DNA of 64,000 nt from Rhodospirillaceae bacterium (GCA_902557845.1 CACEBX010000003.1:32296-96295); one strand, 5' to 3'; positions 27,466 to 36,748 are shown, counted from the first letter of the stretch. A program made the numbers and translations. The notes: a model not told the origin generated them from the letters alone.

Positions 27466-29193
27466 ATGAGACTACCTTTGTTACCTTTAAGAGATATTGT
27501 TATTTTTCCCGACATGATAGTACCTTTATTCGTTGGCCGTGAAAAATCTGTCTTAGCAATTGAAGAAGTTATGAAAGCTGAGAATAAAGACAAGCCTATT
27601 CTTTTAGTTACACAAAAAGACTCCCATGTGGATAATCCAAATAGTAAAGATTTGTTCAAAATTGGAGTTCTGGCCAATGTTTTACAAATGCTTAAACTTC
27701 CTGATGGAACAGTAAAAGTTCTTGTTGAAGGAGTTTCTAGAGTGTCTCTTAAAGACATAAAGGAATCATCTGAATTTGTTTCCTCTGATTATGTTAACTT
27801 TCCAGATAAGAATTCAAAATCTGATGAAAGCAAAGCTTTAGTGAGAGCAATTTCTGAGCAATTTGATGATTACGTTAAAGTTAATAAAAAGATTTCTAAG
27901 GAAGTTACAACATCTGTTGCTCAAATAGATGATCCTGTAAAACTATCTAACACTGTTGCTGCTCATTTAAGTATTAAAATTAGTGAAAAACAAGAGCTTC
28001 TTGAAATAGAAAAAACAGAAATGAGACTTACCAAAATTCTTGAATTACTTGAATCAGAATTAGATGTGCTTAAGGTAGAGAAAAAAATTAGGTCAAGAGT
28101 TAAAAGGCAAATGGAAAAGACCCAGAGAGAATATTATTTAAATGAACAGCTTAAAGCTATACAAAAAGAGCTTGGTGATAATGAAGATGGAGTTGATGAT
28201 AATGAAGAATTTTTAAAAAAAATACATTCTCTAAAATTAACTAAAGAGGCAAAGAAGAAAGCAGAAAGTGAATTAAAAAAATTAAAAAATATGAGTCCAA
28301 TGTCTGCAGAGTCAACAGTAGTTAGAAATTATCTTGATTGGTTATTAAATATACCATGGAAAAGTCCTTCAAAAGTTAAATATGATTTAGCATTAGCAAT
28401 TAAATCTTTAGATGAAGACCACTTTGGTCTCGAAAAAGTCAAAGAGAGAATAGTTGAATATTTAGCTATTCAGAAAAGAGTAAAGAAAGTTCAAGGTTCT
28501 ATATTATGTTTAGTTGGTCCACCAGGAGTTGGAAAAACATCTTTAGGAAAGTCAATAGCTAAGGCTACAGGAAGAAAATTTGTTAGAATTTCACTTGGTG
28601 GTGTTAGAGATGAAGCAGAAATAAAGGGACATAGACGTACCTACATAGGTTCTATGCCAGGAAAAATAATTCAAGGTATGAAAAAAGCAGGAACTTCTAA
28701 TCCATTGTTTTTATTAGATGAAATAGATAAGCTAGGGTCAGATTGGAGAGGGGATCCATCCTCAGCCCTTTTGGAAGCTTTAGATCCTGAGCAAAACTCT
28801 GCATTTAGTGATCACTATTTAGAAGTTGATTATGATCTATCCAATGTATTATTCATTACTACTGCTAATTCACTAAATATGCCGCAACCACTTCTGGACA
28901 GAATGGAAGTTATTAAATTATCAGGTTATACTGAAGCTGAAAAGCTCCAAATTGCAAAAAAGCACTTATTAAAAAAACAATTTGTTAGAAATGGTTTATT
29001 ACAAAAAGAGTGTAGTATTAGTGATTCTGCAATATCAGATATTATTAAATTTTATACTAGAGAAGCAGGTGTAAGAAATCTTGAAAGAGAAATTTCTAAA
29101 CTTTGTAGAAAAACTACTACTGAAATAGTAAAAGGTAATAAAAAAAATATTTCTATTTCTTCTAATAATATTAACAATTTTTTTAGGAGTTAA
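27466..29193 (+). CDS. lon: Lon protease, N-terminal and ATPase part (gene interrupted by a frameshift)
   Basis: 575 residues: the Lon substrate-binding domain (LPLLPLRDIVIFPDMIVPLFVGREKS at the start), a coiled-coil region around 200-250, Walker A GPPGVGKTSLGKSIA near 349, Walker B PLFLLDEIDKLG, and the sensor/helical domain to LCRKTT. It stops prematurely with FFRS-stop. In another frame directly after, LGVKKFRHGEAERKN continues the family sequence. The break maps to a run of seven T at 29178-29184; six T would restore one uninterrupted reading frame of about 795 codons. It may be a sequencing or assembly error, a real mutation, or a site rescued by slippage. A GGAG ribosome site precedes the ATG. 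Confidence 0.95.
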   Translation: MRLPLLPLRDIVIFPDMIVPLFVGREKSVLAIEEVMKAENKDKPILLVTQKDSHVDNPNSKDLFKIGVLANVLQMLKLPDGTVKVLVEGVSRVSLKDIKESSEFVSSDYVNFPDKNSKSDESKALVRAISEQFDDYVKVNKKISKEVTTSVAQIDDPVKLSNTVAAHLSIKISEKQELLEIEKTEMRLTKILELLESELDVLKVEKKIRSRVKRQMEKTQREYYLNEQLKAIQKELGDNEDGVDDNEEFLKKIHSLKLTKEAKKKAESELKKLKNMSPMSAESTVVRNYLDWLLNIPWKSPSKVKYDLALAIKSLDEDHFGLEKVKERIVEYLAIQKRVKKVQGSILCLVGPPGVGKTSLGKSIAKATGRKFVRISLGGVRDEAEIKGHRRTYIGSMPGKIIQGMKKAGTSNPLFLLDEIDKLGSDWRGDPSSALLEALDPEQNSAFSDHYLEVDYDLSNVLFITTANSLNMPQPLLDRMEVIKLSGYTEAEKLQIAKKHLLKKQFVRNGLLQKECSISDSAISDIIKFYTREAGVRNLEREISKLCRKTTTEIVKGNKKNISISSNNINNFFRS

Positions 29194-29854
29194 AAAATTT
29201 AGACATGGGGAAGCAGAAAGAAAAAACTTGATAGGTATTGCTACTGGGTTAGCTTATACAGACTTTGGTGGTGATATATTAGCTATAGAAGCAGTTTTAA
29301 TGCAAGGAAAAGGAAGAAGACAAGTAACAGGACATTTAGGAGAAGTAATGAAAGAGTCTATACAAGCTGCTGTATCTTATGTAAGATTTAATGCTCCTCT
29401 TCTAGGTATTATACCTCCAGAATTTGAAAAAAAAGATATTCATGTCCATGTTCCTGAAGGGGCAACACCAAAAGACGGGCCTTCAGCTGGAATAGCTATA
29501 GTTACTTCCATCGTTTCAATTTTGACAGGAATTCCTATTAATTGCAAAGTTGCCATGACCGGAGAAATTACATTGCGTGGAAGAGTTCTCCCTATTGGTG
29601 GTCTAAAAGAAAAGTTACTTGCTGCATTAAGATCAGGTATTACAAAAGTTATTATACCTAAAGATAATGAAAAAGATCTGGAAGATATTCCAAACAATGT
29701 TAAAAAGTCTCTAAAGATAATACCAGCTGAAAGTATTATGGAAGTTTTAAAAGAGTCTTTAACAAAAAAAATATCTCCTATAGATTGGAAAGAAGAAGAT
29801 ATAGTATCGAAAAGTTCTGTTAAATCTAGAGATGAAAACTTAATTACTCACTAA
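29183..29854 (+). CDS. lon: Lon protease, C-terminal peptidase part (frame +1 relative to the N-terminal part)
   Basis: About 224 codons carrying the whole Lon peptidase domain: RHGEAERKNLIGIATGLAYT, GHLGEVMKESIQAA, VHVPEGATPKDGPSAG with the catalytic Ser, and GLKEKLLAALRSG with the catalytic Lys. There is no ribosome site or good start before it (an ATA/TTG near 29228 is internal to a conserved block), so it is the continuation of the upstream part rather than a separate gene. A frameshift of +1, or loss of one T from the run at 29178-29184, joins the two. Ser and Lys are intact, which argues against an old pseudogene. Confidence 0.93.
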   Translation, partial: LGVKKFRHGEAERKNLIGIATGLAYTDFGGDILAIEAVLMQGKGRRQVTGHLGEVMKESIQAAVSYVRFNAPLLGIIPPEFEKKDIHVHVPEGATPKDGPSAGIAIVTSIVSILTGIPINCKVAMTGEITLRGRVLPIGGLKEKLLAALRSGITKVIIPKDNEKDLEDIPNNVKKSLKIIPAESIMEVLKESLTKKISPIDWKEEDIVSKSSVKSRDENLITH

Positions 29855-29932
29855 ATTTAATATTAAATATAATATTGACCTTATAGTATAAATTGTTTTA
29901 ATATAATAAAATATTAAAAAGGAGTGAGTAAG

Positions 29933-30205
29933 GTGAATAAAAACGAACTAATTTCTGCTTTAGCAGGCGCTACAAATTTAAATCAAACACAATGTTCAGA
30001 AGTTTTACAATCATTTATTGACACTGTTACTAATGAACTTAAAAGTGGTTCAGAAGTTAAAATTATAGGATTTGGAACTTTTAAGATTTCTAAAAGAAAA
30101 GCTACAACTGGAAGAAATCCTCAAACAGGAGCTGAGATTCAAATACCAGCTTCAAACCAACCTAAGTTTTCTGCTGGTAAGGCTTTAAAAGCCGCTGTAA
30201 ACTAA
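29933..30205 (+). CDS. hupB: DNA-binding protein HU
   Basis: 90 residues, exactly the usual HU length when the GTG at 29933 is used (MNKNELISALAG). That GTG has GGAG eight bases upstream; the GTG at 29924 overlaps this ribosome site and is rejected. The DNA-binding arm motif GFGTFKISKRKATTGRNPQTG is typical of HU/IHF, and the C-terminal AGKALKAAVN fits HU. It is located after lon, as in many alphaproteobacteria, and just before the tRNA-Val/tRNA-Asp pair. Confidence 0.97.
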   Translation: MNKNELISALAGATNLNQTQCSEVLQSFIDTVTNELKSGSEVKIIGFGTFKISKRKATTGRNPQTGAEIQIPASNQPKFSAGKALKAAVN

Positions 30206-30258
30206 ATATATAAGTTGCTGTTAACTAACTTTATAAGCAGTTTATAAATAAATATACA

Positions 30259-30334
30259 GGGCGATTAGCTCAGCTGGGAGAGCATCTCGTTTACACCGAG
30301 AGGGTCGGCGGTTCGATCCCGTCATCGCCCACCA
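30259..30334 (+). tRNA. tRNA-Val (TAC anticodon)
   Basis: 76 bases with encoded CCA. The anticodon stem TCTCG/CGAGA encloses loop TTTACAC, anticodon TAC. Acceptor stem GGGCGAT pairs with ATCGCCC. It is 10 bases upstream of tRNA-Asp, and the two are probably one transcript. Confidence 0.97.
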
Positions 30335-30344
30335 TATCTAATCT

Positions 30345-30481
<137 letters not shown>

Positions 30482-30588
30482 TTGACTCTACCTGTCAATA
30501 AATTATGAATCTCTTTGAAGTACTCTTTAGTAATGAACGCTCTTGATTAAATATTAAAATATATTAACTTGATAAGAGGGAGAAAATT

Positions 30589-32499
30589 ATGGACTCACAA
30601 AAAAGAAAGCTAACTACTATATTAGCAATGGATGTTGTTAACTATTCAAAAAAAATGGCAGTTGATGACGAAGGTACTTTAAAGCAATTATCAGTTTGTA
30701 AAAAAATAATTGAAAAAACTATAACTTCAGCAGAGGGCAGAATATTTAATACTGCTGGTGATGCATTCATGATTGAGTTTAATAGTCCAGTTCAAGCAGT
30801 AAATTCAGCTATTAAAATTCAAAAAGAGATTCATAATTTAAATAAAGAATTAGGAGAAGATAAAACTTTAGAGTTTAGAATTGGTATTAATATGGGAGAT
30901 GTATTGATACAAGAAGATAATTTGTTTGGAGATGGAGTAAATGTAGCTTCAAGGCTAGAATCAATAGCTCCACCAGGAAGAATATGCATATCTGGATCTG
31001 TTTATTCTTTGGTTTCTAATAATATAAAAGAAAAAATTTATAGTAAGGGAAGTCAGAAATTAAAAAATATTAATAAACCAATTGATGCGTATTTTATAGA
31101 AATTGAAGAAGGATCTAATGTTGCAAAGGATTTTAAGGCTTCTCAAAGCAAAGCAGGAAATAAAAATATTTTTTTAATAGGAGGAGTTGCTGCTAGTTTT
31201 TTTGTAATACTATTAGTATTTGTTATGTTTAAAGATAGTAATGAAATAAATGTTAATTTAAACAGCATAGCTATTTCTCCAATCACTACTGCGTCTAAAG
31301 AACAAGAAAAAATTAATTTAGCTGCAGGATTAACACAAGATATAGCTGCTTCATTAACTAGAGCATCAAAGAAACTAAATATAATTAAACTTAACAGCGC
31401 AGATGAGAGTCTTGTTAATATAGCAAAACAAACTGGAGCAAAGTATTTAATCAATGGAGATATTAAGGAAGCAGGAAAAAATATTAGAGTTAGTGTAAAT
31501 TTAGTTGATGTAGAAAATGCAAATATTGTATGGTCTGATAAATATGATAAAACTCTAGAAATAGATAACTTGTTTACGTTACAGGATGAAGTAGTTTCTA
31601 ATATTATCGATGAGCTTGTTGGTAACGGAGATATCTTATCAAAAGAAGTTTCTAAAGTAGGATTAACAGCAACTGCTCAAAATCTTGACTCATATGCTTG
31701 TATTAACTTTACTAAAAACCAATTCTTTCCTTCATTCTCATTTGATTATTATAATAAGGCTGTTGAGTGTTTAGAAAAATCTATCATTGATGATCCTCAA
31801 TATGCAGAAGCTTGGCAATATTATGGTTATCTCTTAGCATGGGGATACTCTATCTTTGAGGTATATGAGCAGGATATTCTTACTAAGGCTTTAGAAGCAG
31901 TTCATGAAGCCATAAGGTTAGACTCTAATTATGCGATGGCTTACAGAACAAAGGCTGAAATAGAATTTTATGCAGGAAATTTTGAACAGATGTTAAAAGA
32001 TGGAAAAAAAGCTCTTGAAATAGCTCCTAATGACCTTGAAATAATAGGAGGGATTGCTTATATAACAGGTCTTTCAGGATGGGGATGTCACTCTTCAGAG
32101 GAACTTAAGAAAAAATATAATATTGATAAGAAAGCTTGTTATAGGCTTGAAAGAGGTCGTGAGTTAGGTGTTTTGGCGGCAAAGTTAGATAAGGTAAACA
32201 GCAATCTTGGAGATAACTTTGGACAAGTAGCATTTTATCAAGATTCACAAAATTGGGAAAAAGTTCTTGAGGTTATGGAAGACACCCCTGTTCCTTTTTT
32301 ATGGTGGTGGCATCATTATATGGGATGTGCAAATCATGGATTAGGTAATAAAGATAAAGCTCAAAATCATTTTAATAAAATTGCAGAAATTTTGGGCGAT
32401 AATACTTTAGAAAAAATGAAAAAGGGTATGATAATCTGGCATGAAATGACTGTTTATGAAGAAATGATGCCAGTTTATTTAGAATATGGTTTGAAATAA
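30589..32499 (+). CDS. Class III adenylate/guanylate cyclase with membrane anchor, TolB-like domain and TPRs
   Basis: 636 residues, four parts in order. Residues 1-170: class III nucleotide cyclase domain with metal-binding Asp15 (ILAMDVVNYSKKM) and Asp58 (TAGDAFMIEF) and NVASRLESIAPPGRI. Residues 194-214: a membrane span. Residues 220-350: a periplasm-side TolB/FlgO-like domain (SIAISPITT, LTQDIAASLTR, YLINGDIKEAGKNIRVSVNLVD). Residues 360-620: TPR-like helical repeats (AEAWQYYGYLLAWG, AMAYRTKAEIEFYAGNFEQMLKDGKKALEIAP). Such proteins make cAMP or cGMP in response to unknown envelope or protein signals. It is the only gene in cassette 1, with its own GAGGGAG ribosome site. Confidence 0.9.
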   Translation: MDSQKRKLTTILAMDVVNYSKKMAVDDEGTLKQLSVCKKIIEKTITSAEGRIFNTAGDAFMIEFNSPVQAVNSAIKIQKEIHNLNKELGEDKTLEFRIGINMGDVLIQEDNLFGDGVNVASRLESIAPPGRICISGSVYSLVSNNIKEKIYSKGSQKLKNINKPIDAYFIEIEEGSNVAKDFKASQSKAGNKNIFLIGGVAASFFVILLVFVMFKDSNEINVNLNSIAISPITTASKEQEKINLAAGLTQDIAASLTRASKKLNIIKLNSADESLVNIAKQTGAKYLINGDIKEAGKNIRVSVNLVDVENANIVWSDKYDKTLEIDNLFTLQDEVVSNIIDELVGNGDILSKEVSKVGLTATAQNLDSYACINFTKNQFFPSFSFDYYNKAVECLEKSIIDDPQYAEAWQYYGYLLAWGYSIFEVYEQDILTKALEAVHEAIRLDSNYAMAYRTKAEIEFYAGNFEQMLKDGKKALEIAPNDLEIIGGIAYITGLSGWGCHSSEELKKKYNIDKKACYRLERGRELGVLAAKLDKVNSNLGDNFGQVAFYQDSQNWEKVLEVMEDTPVPFLWWWHHYMGCANHGLGNKDKAQNHFNKIAEILGDNTLEKMKKGMIIWHEMTVYEEMMPVYLEYGLK

Positions 32500-32503
32500 A
32501 ACC

Positions 32504-32795
32504 AAAAGCGTAAATTTAAAAGTCTGGTTAATTTTGATGTAAAACTGGTGCCAAAATGATGCCAAACTCCATCATATTAGTATGCTACTCTATCGTATTC
32601 TACAACACATAAAACCTTTATAAAACCTAGAAAACCAACACTTTTTAACAAAGTATAGACGGGTTCGAGTCCCGTCACTCCCGCCACCTTTTCTGCATGT
32701 TTCAGACCCCTTGATGCAATTCTGGTGCAATAGTCCGCGGTTGAAAACAAAATGGCAAAAGCTTATAAGCAAATTCATTTAATAAGCACACAAAC
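32504..32795. repeat. att-like repeat copy 2 (right arm, tRNA-Asp 3' end, left arm)
   Basis: Gene-free stretch after the cyclase. The right arm (32504-32659) begins AAAAGCGTAAATTTAAAAG, includes a TGGTGCCAAAATGATGCCAAA tandem like copy 1, then CACATAAAACC, CTAGAAAACCAACACTTTTT and GTATAGACGGG. The tRNA part 32660-32696 is a perfect 37-base match to 30395-30431. The left arm has TAGTCCGCGGTTGAAAACAAA, shared with copy 1 (TCCGCGG) and with the remnant at 39.7 kb. No complete tRNA can fold here. Confidence 0.85.
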
Positions 32796-32856
32796 TATAA
32801 ATTATTTTCTATATAAGTGGTATAATTTTTTAGAAATAGGGTCTCTATCTTTTTAG

Positions 32857-33804
32857 CTAAAACTTGTTACCTTTAGTTTTTTTATCTAAATTATAAAAAA
32901 ATCGCCACCCTGCTTTATTATGGGGTAGTTTAAATCTATATAAATTTCTCTCAGTATCGTAAACTCTAAAATAATTATATTTAAAAAAATTACCTTTTTT
33001 TTCTAAATCAATATCAATTACTTTTTTTAAAGAAATTCTTTCAGTAAATAAAAGCTTCTCATCATTTAGCTTATATAAAATTAAATTTTCTTTAGTTAAT
33101 ATACTGCCTTCTTTAAATTTTCTGTTAAAACTATAATCTGAAAAATTATTTTTTGTATCATATATTAATAAAATTTCATCTTCTTGTTTAATAATCTTAT
33201 TTTTTATTAATTGTTGATTATAAATATTATCTACATCACTATAATCATATATCGTTTTGCTAGGCACTAATCCTAAGTATATAGAGTCAAAATATAAACT
33301 AAGAATAAATAGTAAAAAAGTAAAAGATTTAAAAAAATATTTTTTGTAGTTATTAGTAATTACTTTAATATTAGCTTTTTCAGAATATGGGTCGTTGCCA
33401 TATTTGTTTTCACCTTTAGTTCCCTTTTTACATAATTTTAAAAATAAAAAAAACCATAGAATAAATAAAGGACTTAATGAAACTAAACATAATACTCCAG
33501 GATATTCTATATCATGAAGACGTCTTGAAATTAAAGCGAATGAGGGTAAAAAAGTAATTAATACAAAGACTATCATAATAACTTCCCATAACTCAGAAAA
33601 CTTATGGTAAGTTGGTATGTTCCAAGTAAAGTTAACCCCTTCTTGAAAGATTAATACTAATAATGAGAGTAATAGGGGAAAAAAAACAACAACTAGAAAT
33701 ATTGCAGAAATACTAATAAAAAAATCTTTTCTCGGTATTCTGCCACTAAATTTATAATAGTTATAAATACAGTTTTTTTTGCATATTTTTAAAAATTCAT
33801 TCAT
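32857..33804 (-). CDS. DUF805-family membrane protein with C-terminal extension
   Basis: 315 residues. N-terminal half: KFSGRIPRKDFFISISAIFLVV (the F-GR-R-F start of DUF805), then three to four membrane spans and RRLHDIEYPGVL, the R-R-x-HD motif of the family (about residue 100), followed by NKYGNDPY. A further span (about 155-175) leads to a ~140-residue C-terminal region, probably outside the cytosol, rich in Lys/Asn and beta-type sequence (YDTKNNFSDYSFNRKFKEG). DUF805 proteins are of unknown function. It lies 4 bases downstream of the MORN gene, same strand, so the pair is probably cotranscribed. Confidence 0.75.
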   Translation of the reverse strand: MNEFLKICKKNCIYNYYKFSGRIPRKDFFISISAIFLVVVFFPLLLSLLVLIFQEGVNFTWNIPTYHKFSELWEVIMIVFVLITFLPSFALISRRLHDIEYPGVLCLVSLSPLFILWFFLFLKLCKKGTKGENKYGNDPYSEKANIKVITNNYKKYFFKSFTFLLFILSLYFDSIYLGLVPSKTIYDYSDVDNIYNQQLIKNKIIKQEDEILLIYDTKNNFSDYSFNRKFKEGSILTKENLILYKLNDEKLLFTERISLKKVIDIDLEKKGNFFKYNYFRVYDTERNLYRFKLPHNKAGWRFFYNLDKKTKGNKF

Positions 33805-33808
33805 TATT

Positions 33809-34398
33809 TTATTTTAGAGTATCACAATTGACATTAATGGTGCACGAATCTCCATTTTTAAATAGTACTACACCTGATATAATTTTATCATTTTTCCATA
33901 TACCTTGTTGTTTGCTTCCATTAATTGAGTCAGTAAAAATACCAAATCCATTTTTTTTTCCATTTTCCCATGCTCCTTCATAGTACGAATATCTTGAGAA
34001 TAATTTATTTAATAACTTTGTAACTATATTTACATCATTATTTTGAAACCATATGAAAGTTCCTTGTCCATGTCTTTTATTATTTTTAAATTGGCCAATA
34101 TATTTTCCTAAATTAGCATACAAATATGTACCTTTGCCATTGCGCTTAGAATTTACAAACTCACCTGAGTAACTATTTCCATTAGGAAAAAAAATTATTC
34201 CTTTTCCATTTTCTAAGCCATTTTTGAATTCCCCTTCATATCTAATGCCTGTATTAGTTTCATAAACACCTATACAATCATTCCAGTTAGGTATGGGATT
34301 AATATTTTCTATATTTATTTTTAATGGAGATTCTGGGCATTTAGGTAATGCAAACACAAATTTGGTAAAAAAAAAAACAGTAATATGAAATATTTCAT
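33809..34398 (-). CDS. MORN-repeat protein, probably secreted; start region frameshifted in a T run
   Basis: The body (182 residues from a GTG-type start at 34357) contains about five MORN units: YEGEFKNGLENGKGIIFFPNG, YSGEFVNSKRNGKGTYLYAN, YIGQFKNNKRHGQGTFIW, YEGAWENGKKNGFGIF, and a last weak one. Upstream, an ATG at 34398 reads MKYFILLFFF; with 12 instead of 11 T in the run (bases 34367-34377 on the plus strand) the frame would join as a signal peptide ending VFA before LPKCPES. The gene is thus probably either misread by one base, or phase-variable. MORN repeats bind membranes or proteins; specific role unknown. Confidence 0.7.
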
Positions 34399-34474
34399 AA
34401 TACTGAATGTATCTTATATATAGTATTACTCAACTTTTTTTATTATAATCTATAGTTATTGCATTAGGTATATT

Positions 34475-34966
34475 ATGATAATTAATGACGATCAACAGAC
34501 AGAGTTTTGTGATAATGAAGATATTGAAGACACTGCTGACCCTGGTTATGAAGTAGATGAAGAAGTAGATAATACTAAAACTTTATTTCTATTGAGAGGA
34601 GTTCCTGGAAGCGGTAAAACTACTTTAGCAAAAAGACTAGCTAGTGTTATGGGTATAAAATATATTGAGGCAGACCATTTTTTTACCTATCAAAATAATG
34701 GTTTATTCGATAAAAACCTTCTGAAGGAAGCACATAAATGGTGCCAAGATTTAGTTAAGCAAACCTTACAAAATGAAAAGAGTATAATAGTTTCAAACAC
34801 GTCAACAAATCAATGGGAGATAGATATTTTTGCAGACATAGCCAATAAATACAACTCTAAGTTTGTAAGTATAATTTTAGAAACTAGACATTCTGGTATT
34901 ACAAAAAAAGAGATACCAGAAGAAATAATAGTATCTATGAAAAATAGATTTGTAGTCAAACTTTAA
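34475..34966 (+). CDS. P-loop AAA-type kinase-like protein (N4BP2L/zeta-toxin-like fold)
   Basis: 163 residues. An acidic N-terminal tail (about 1-33, rich in Asp/Glu) precedes a single P-loop domain: LFLLRGVPGSGKTTLAKRLA (Walker A at about 41-48), EADHFF (about 67-72, a catalytic-Asp position in small kinases), HKWCQDLVKQTL, and IIVSNTSTNQWEIDIFADIA. This order is that of the NEDD4-binding-protein-2-like/T4 Pnk-type kinases. The substrate is unknown; RNA/DNA ends or a small molecule are possible. Stands alone on the plus strand in cassette 2, next to the att-like copy 3. Confidence 0.7.
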   Translation: MIINDDQQTEFCDNEDIEDTADPGYEVDEEVDNTKTLFLLRGVPGSGKTTLAKRLASVMGIKYIEADHFFTYQNNGLFDKNLLKEAHKWCQDLVKQTLQNEKSIIVSNTSTNQWEIDIFADIANKYNSKFVSIILETRHSGITKKEIPEEIIVSMKNRFVVKL

Positions 34967-35165
34967 TGAATATTGATTGATGCAATTATGATGCGGTAAA
35001 GTATCATATAAGTATGGTATTCTATAGTATTCTATGGCACATAAAACCTAATTAAAGCCCAGAAAACCAACACTTTCCTACAAAATGTAGACGGGTTCGA
35101 GTCCCGTCACTCCCACCACCTTTTCCGCACCTTTGAGAGGGCTTGGTTTATTTTTGGTGTACTTT
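34967..35165. repeat. att-like repeat copy 3
   Basis: Most of the 372-base gene-free gap before the ATP-grasp gene. Right arm: GATGCAATTATGATGCGGTA, AAGTATCATATAAGTATGG, TATTCTATGGCACATAAAACC, CAGAAAACCAACACTTTCC and AATGTAGACGGG. The tRNA-Asp 3' part is at 35092-35128, with a G to A change just before the CCA and a T to C change in TTTTCCGC. Left arm: CCTTTGAGAGGGCTTGGT. The remaining 35166-35338 is AT-rich with no further feature I can support apart from the presumed promoter of the next gene. Confidence 0.85.
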
Positions 35166-35338
35166 TTATTCATTTGATTAACCAATAATTATTATTAACA
35201 TTATAATACCATTTGATCAATTTAACTCCTTTTAAATAAATTTATAAATTTAAGTATTAATGTATAATTTGTATAAAAAATAAACAGTAGCATAAAATTT
35301 ATACTTTATTGTAAAATAATTTATGGTTTAATAAGATC

Positions 35339-36745
35339 GTGTTTAATGAAGTAATAAATAACTCAGGTGTAAGACCATCTTACAATAAAGTTTTTAATTG
35401 GGCAGAAGCCTTGCCTAAAAATATTATTTTAAAAAAACAAATTCAAGCAGAGAATCTATTTAAAAAAATTGGTGTAACATTTTCTGTATACAATAATTAT
35501 GATGTATCTGAAAGATTGATACCTTTTGATATGTTTCCAAGAATATTAACTTCCTTAGAATGGATGAAGATACAAAAAGGAATCAAGCAAAGGTCTATAG
35601 CTATTAATGCATTTTTAACAGATGTTTATCATAAAGCTGAAATAATAAAAGCCAATTTAATTCCAGGTAAACTTATATATAAAAACCCCGCTTATGATAT
35701 AAAAATGGTTGGTTTTAACGTTCCAAAAAACATATACAGTCCTATAATAGGCACTGATATTGTTAGAACCGATGAAAAAGACTTTAAAGTCTTGGAAGAT
35801 AATTGTCGAACACCTTCTGGCGTTTCATACATGATTGAAAATAGAGAAATTATGATGAGAATGTTTCCAGATTTATTTGAAAGTTTAAACATTGAGTCTG
35901 TTGACAATTATCCATCTCATTTAGTTGATATATTAAAAAGCTTAGCTCCTAAAAAATGTAATAAAGATCCCAATATAGTTATATTAACTCCAGGACACTT
36001 AAATAGTGCCTACTACGAACATAGCTTTTTAGCTGATTTAATGGGAGTAGAATTAGTACAGGGTACAGATTTATTTGTAAAAGATAATATTACCTATATG
36101 AAAACTACTCAAGGTCCTCAAAGAGTAGATATTATATATCGTAGAATAGATGATGATTATCTGGATCCTTTATACTACAAAAGTGACTCACTTTTAGGAG
36201 TTCCAGGTATAATAAACTCTTATAAAACAGGTAATGTAAATATTTGCTCAGCTCCAGGTGCAGGGTTAGCCGATGATAAGGCAATTTATACCTTTATGCC
36301 TGAAATAATCAAATTTTACCTAGGTGAGGAACCTATTTTGAAAAATATTAAGACTTGGAGATGCTACAACAAAACTAACCTTAAATATGTTATCTCGAAT
36401 TTAAAAAATTTAGTAGTTAAAGAAGTTCATGGTTCTGGCGGGTATGGAATGTTAATAGGATCTCAAGCGTCTAAAAAAGAATTGAAAAAATTTGAAAAAA
36501 AAGTACTAAACTCTCCAGAAAGTTTTATAGCGCAACCTATTTTAGAATTGTCAACTGTTCCAATTTTTGACAAAAGCAAGCTTTCTGACAGACATGTTGA
36601 TTTGAGACCATTTTCATTAGTGGGGCATAAAAAATTTAAATTAGTAAGTGGTGCGTTAACAAGAGTTGCGCTTAAAAAAAACTCTTTAATTGTTAACTCC
36701 TCTCAAGGTGGAGGTGTAAAAGATACATGGGTATTATCAGACTGA
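35339..36745 (+). CDS. Circularly permuted ATP-grasp protein (DUF404/DUF407 type)
   Basis: 468 residues, the usual length. Strong family blocks in order: SGVRPSYNKVFNW, ERLIPFDMFPRIL, FKVLEDNCRTPSGVSYMIENR (about 155-175), LTPGHLNSAYYEHSFLADLMGVELVQG, RVDIIYRRIDDDYLDPL, VKEVHGSGGYGMLIG, HVDLRPFSLVG and VNSSQGGGVKDTWVL. Related to glutathionylspermidine synthase; predicted to form amide bonds (peptide ligase) using ATP. Start is GTG at 35339, which matches where homologues start. It is followed by alpha-E and transglutaminase genes (gaps of 3 and 0 bases), the conserved triad predicted to make and cut a peptide or protein modification. Confidence 0.92.
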   Translation: MFNEVINNSGVRPSYNKVFNWAEALPKNIILKKQIQAENLFKKIGVTFSVYNNYDVSERLIPFDMFPRILTSLEWMKIQKGIKQRSIAINAFLTDVYHKAEIIKANLIPGKLIYKNPAYDIKMVGFNVPKNIYSPIIGTDIVRTDEKDFKVLEDNCRTPSGVSYMIENREIMMRMFPDLFESLNIESVDNYPSHLVDILKSLAPKKCNKDPNIVILTPGHLNSAYYEHSFLADLMGVELVQGTDLFVKDNITYMKTTQGPQRVDIIYRRIDDDYLDPLYYKSDSLLGVPGIINSYKTGNVNICSAPGAGLADDKAIYTFMPEIIKFYLGEEPILKNIKTWRCYNKTNLKYVISNLKNLVVKEVHGSGGYGMLIGSQASKKELKKFEKKVLNSPESFIAQPILELSTVPIFDKSKLSDRHVDLRPFSLVGHKKFKLVSGALTRVALKKNSLIVNSSQGGGVKDTWVLSD

Positions 36746-36748
36746 CGT

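Noticed and set aside
32590..32778. Minus-strand open frame with GGSDGTRTR over the repeat at 32.66 kb
   Set aside because: Antisense reading of the duplicated tRNA-Asp 3' end and its arm; no ribosome site or coding signal.
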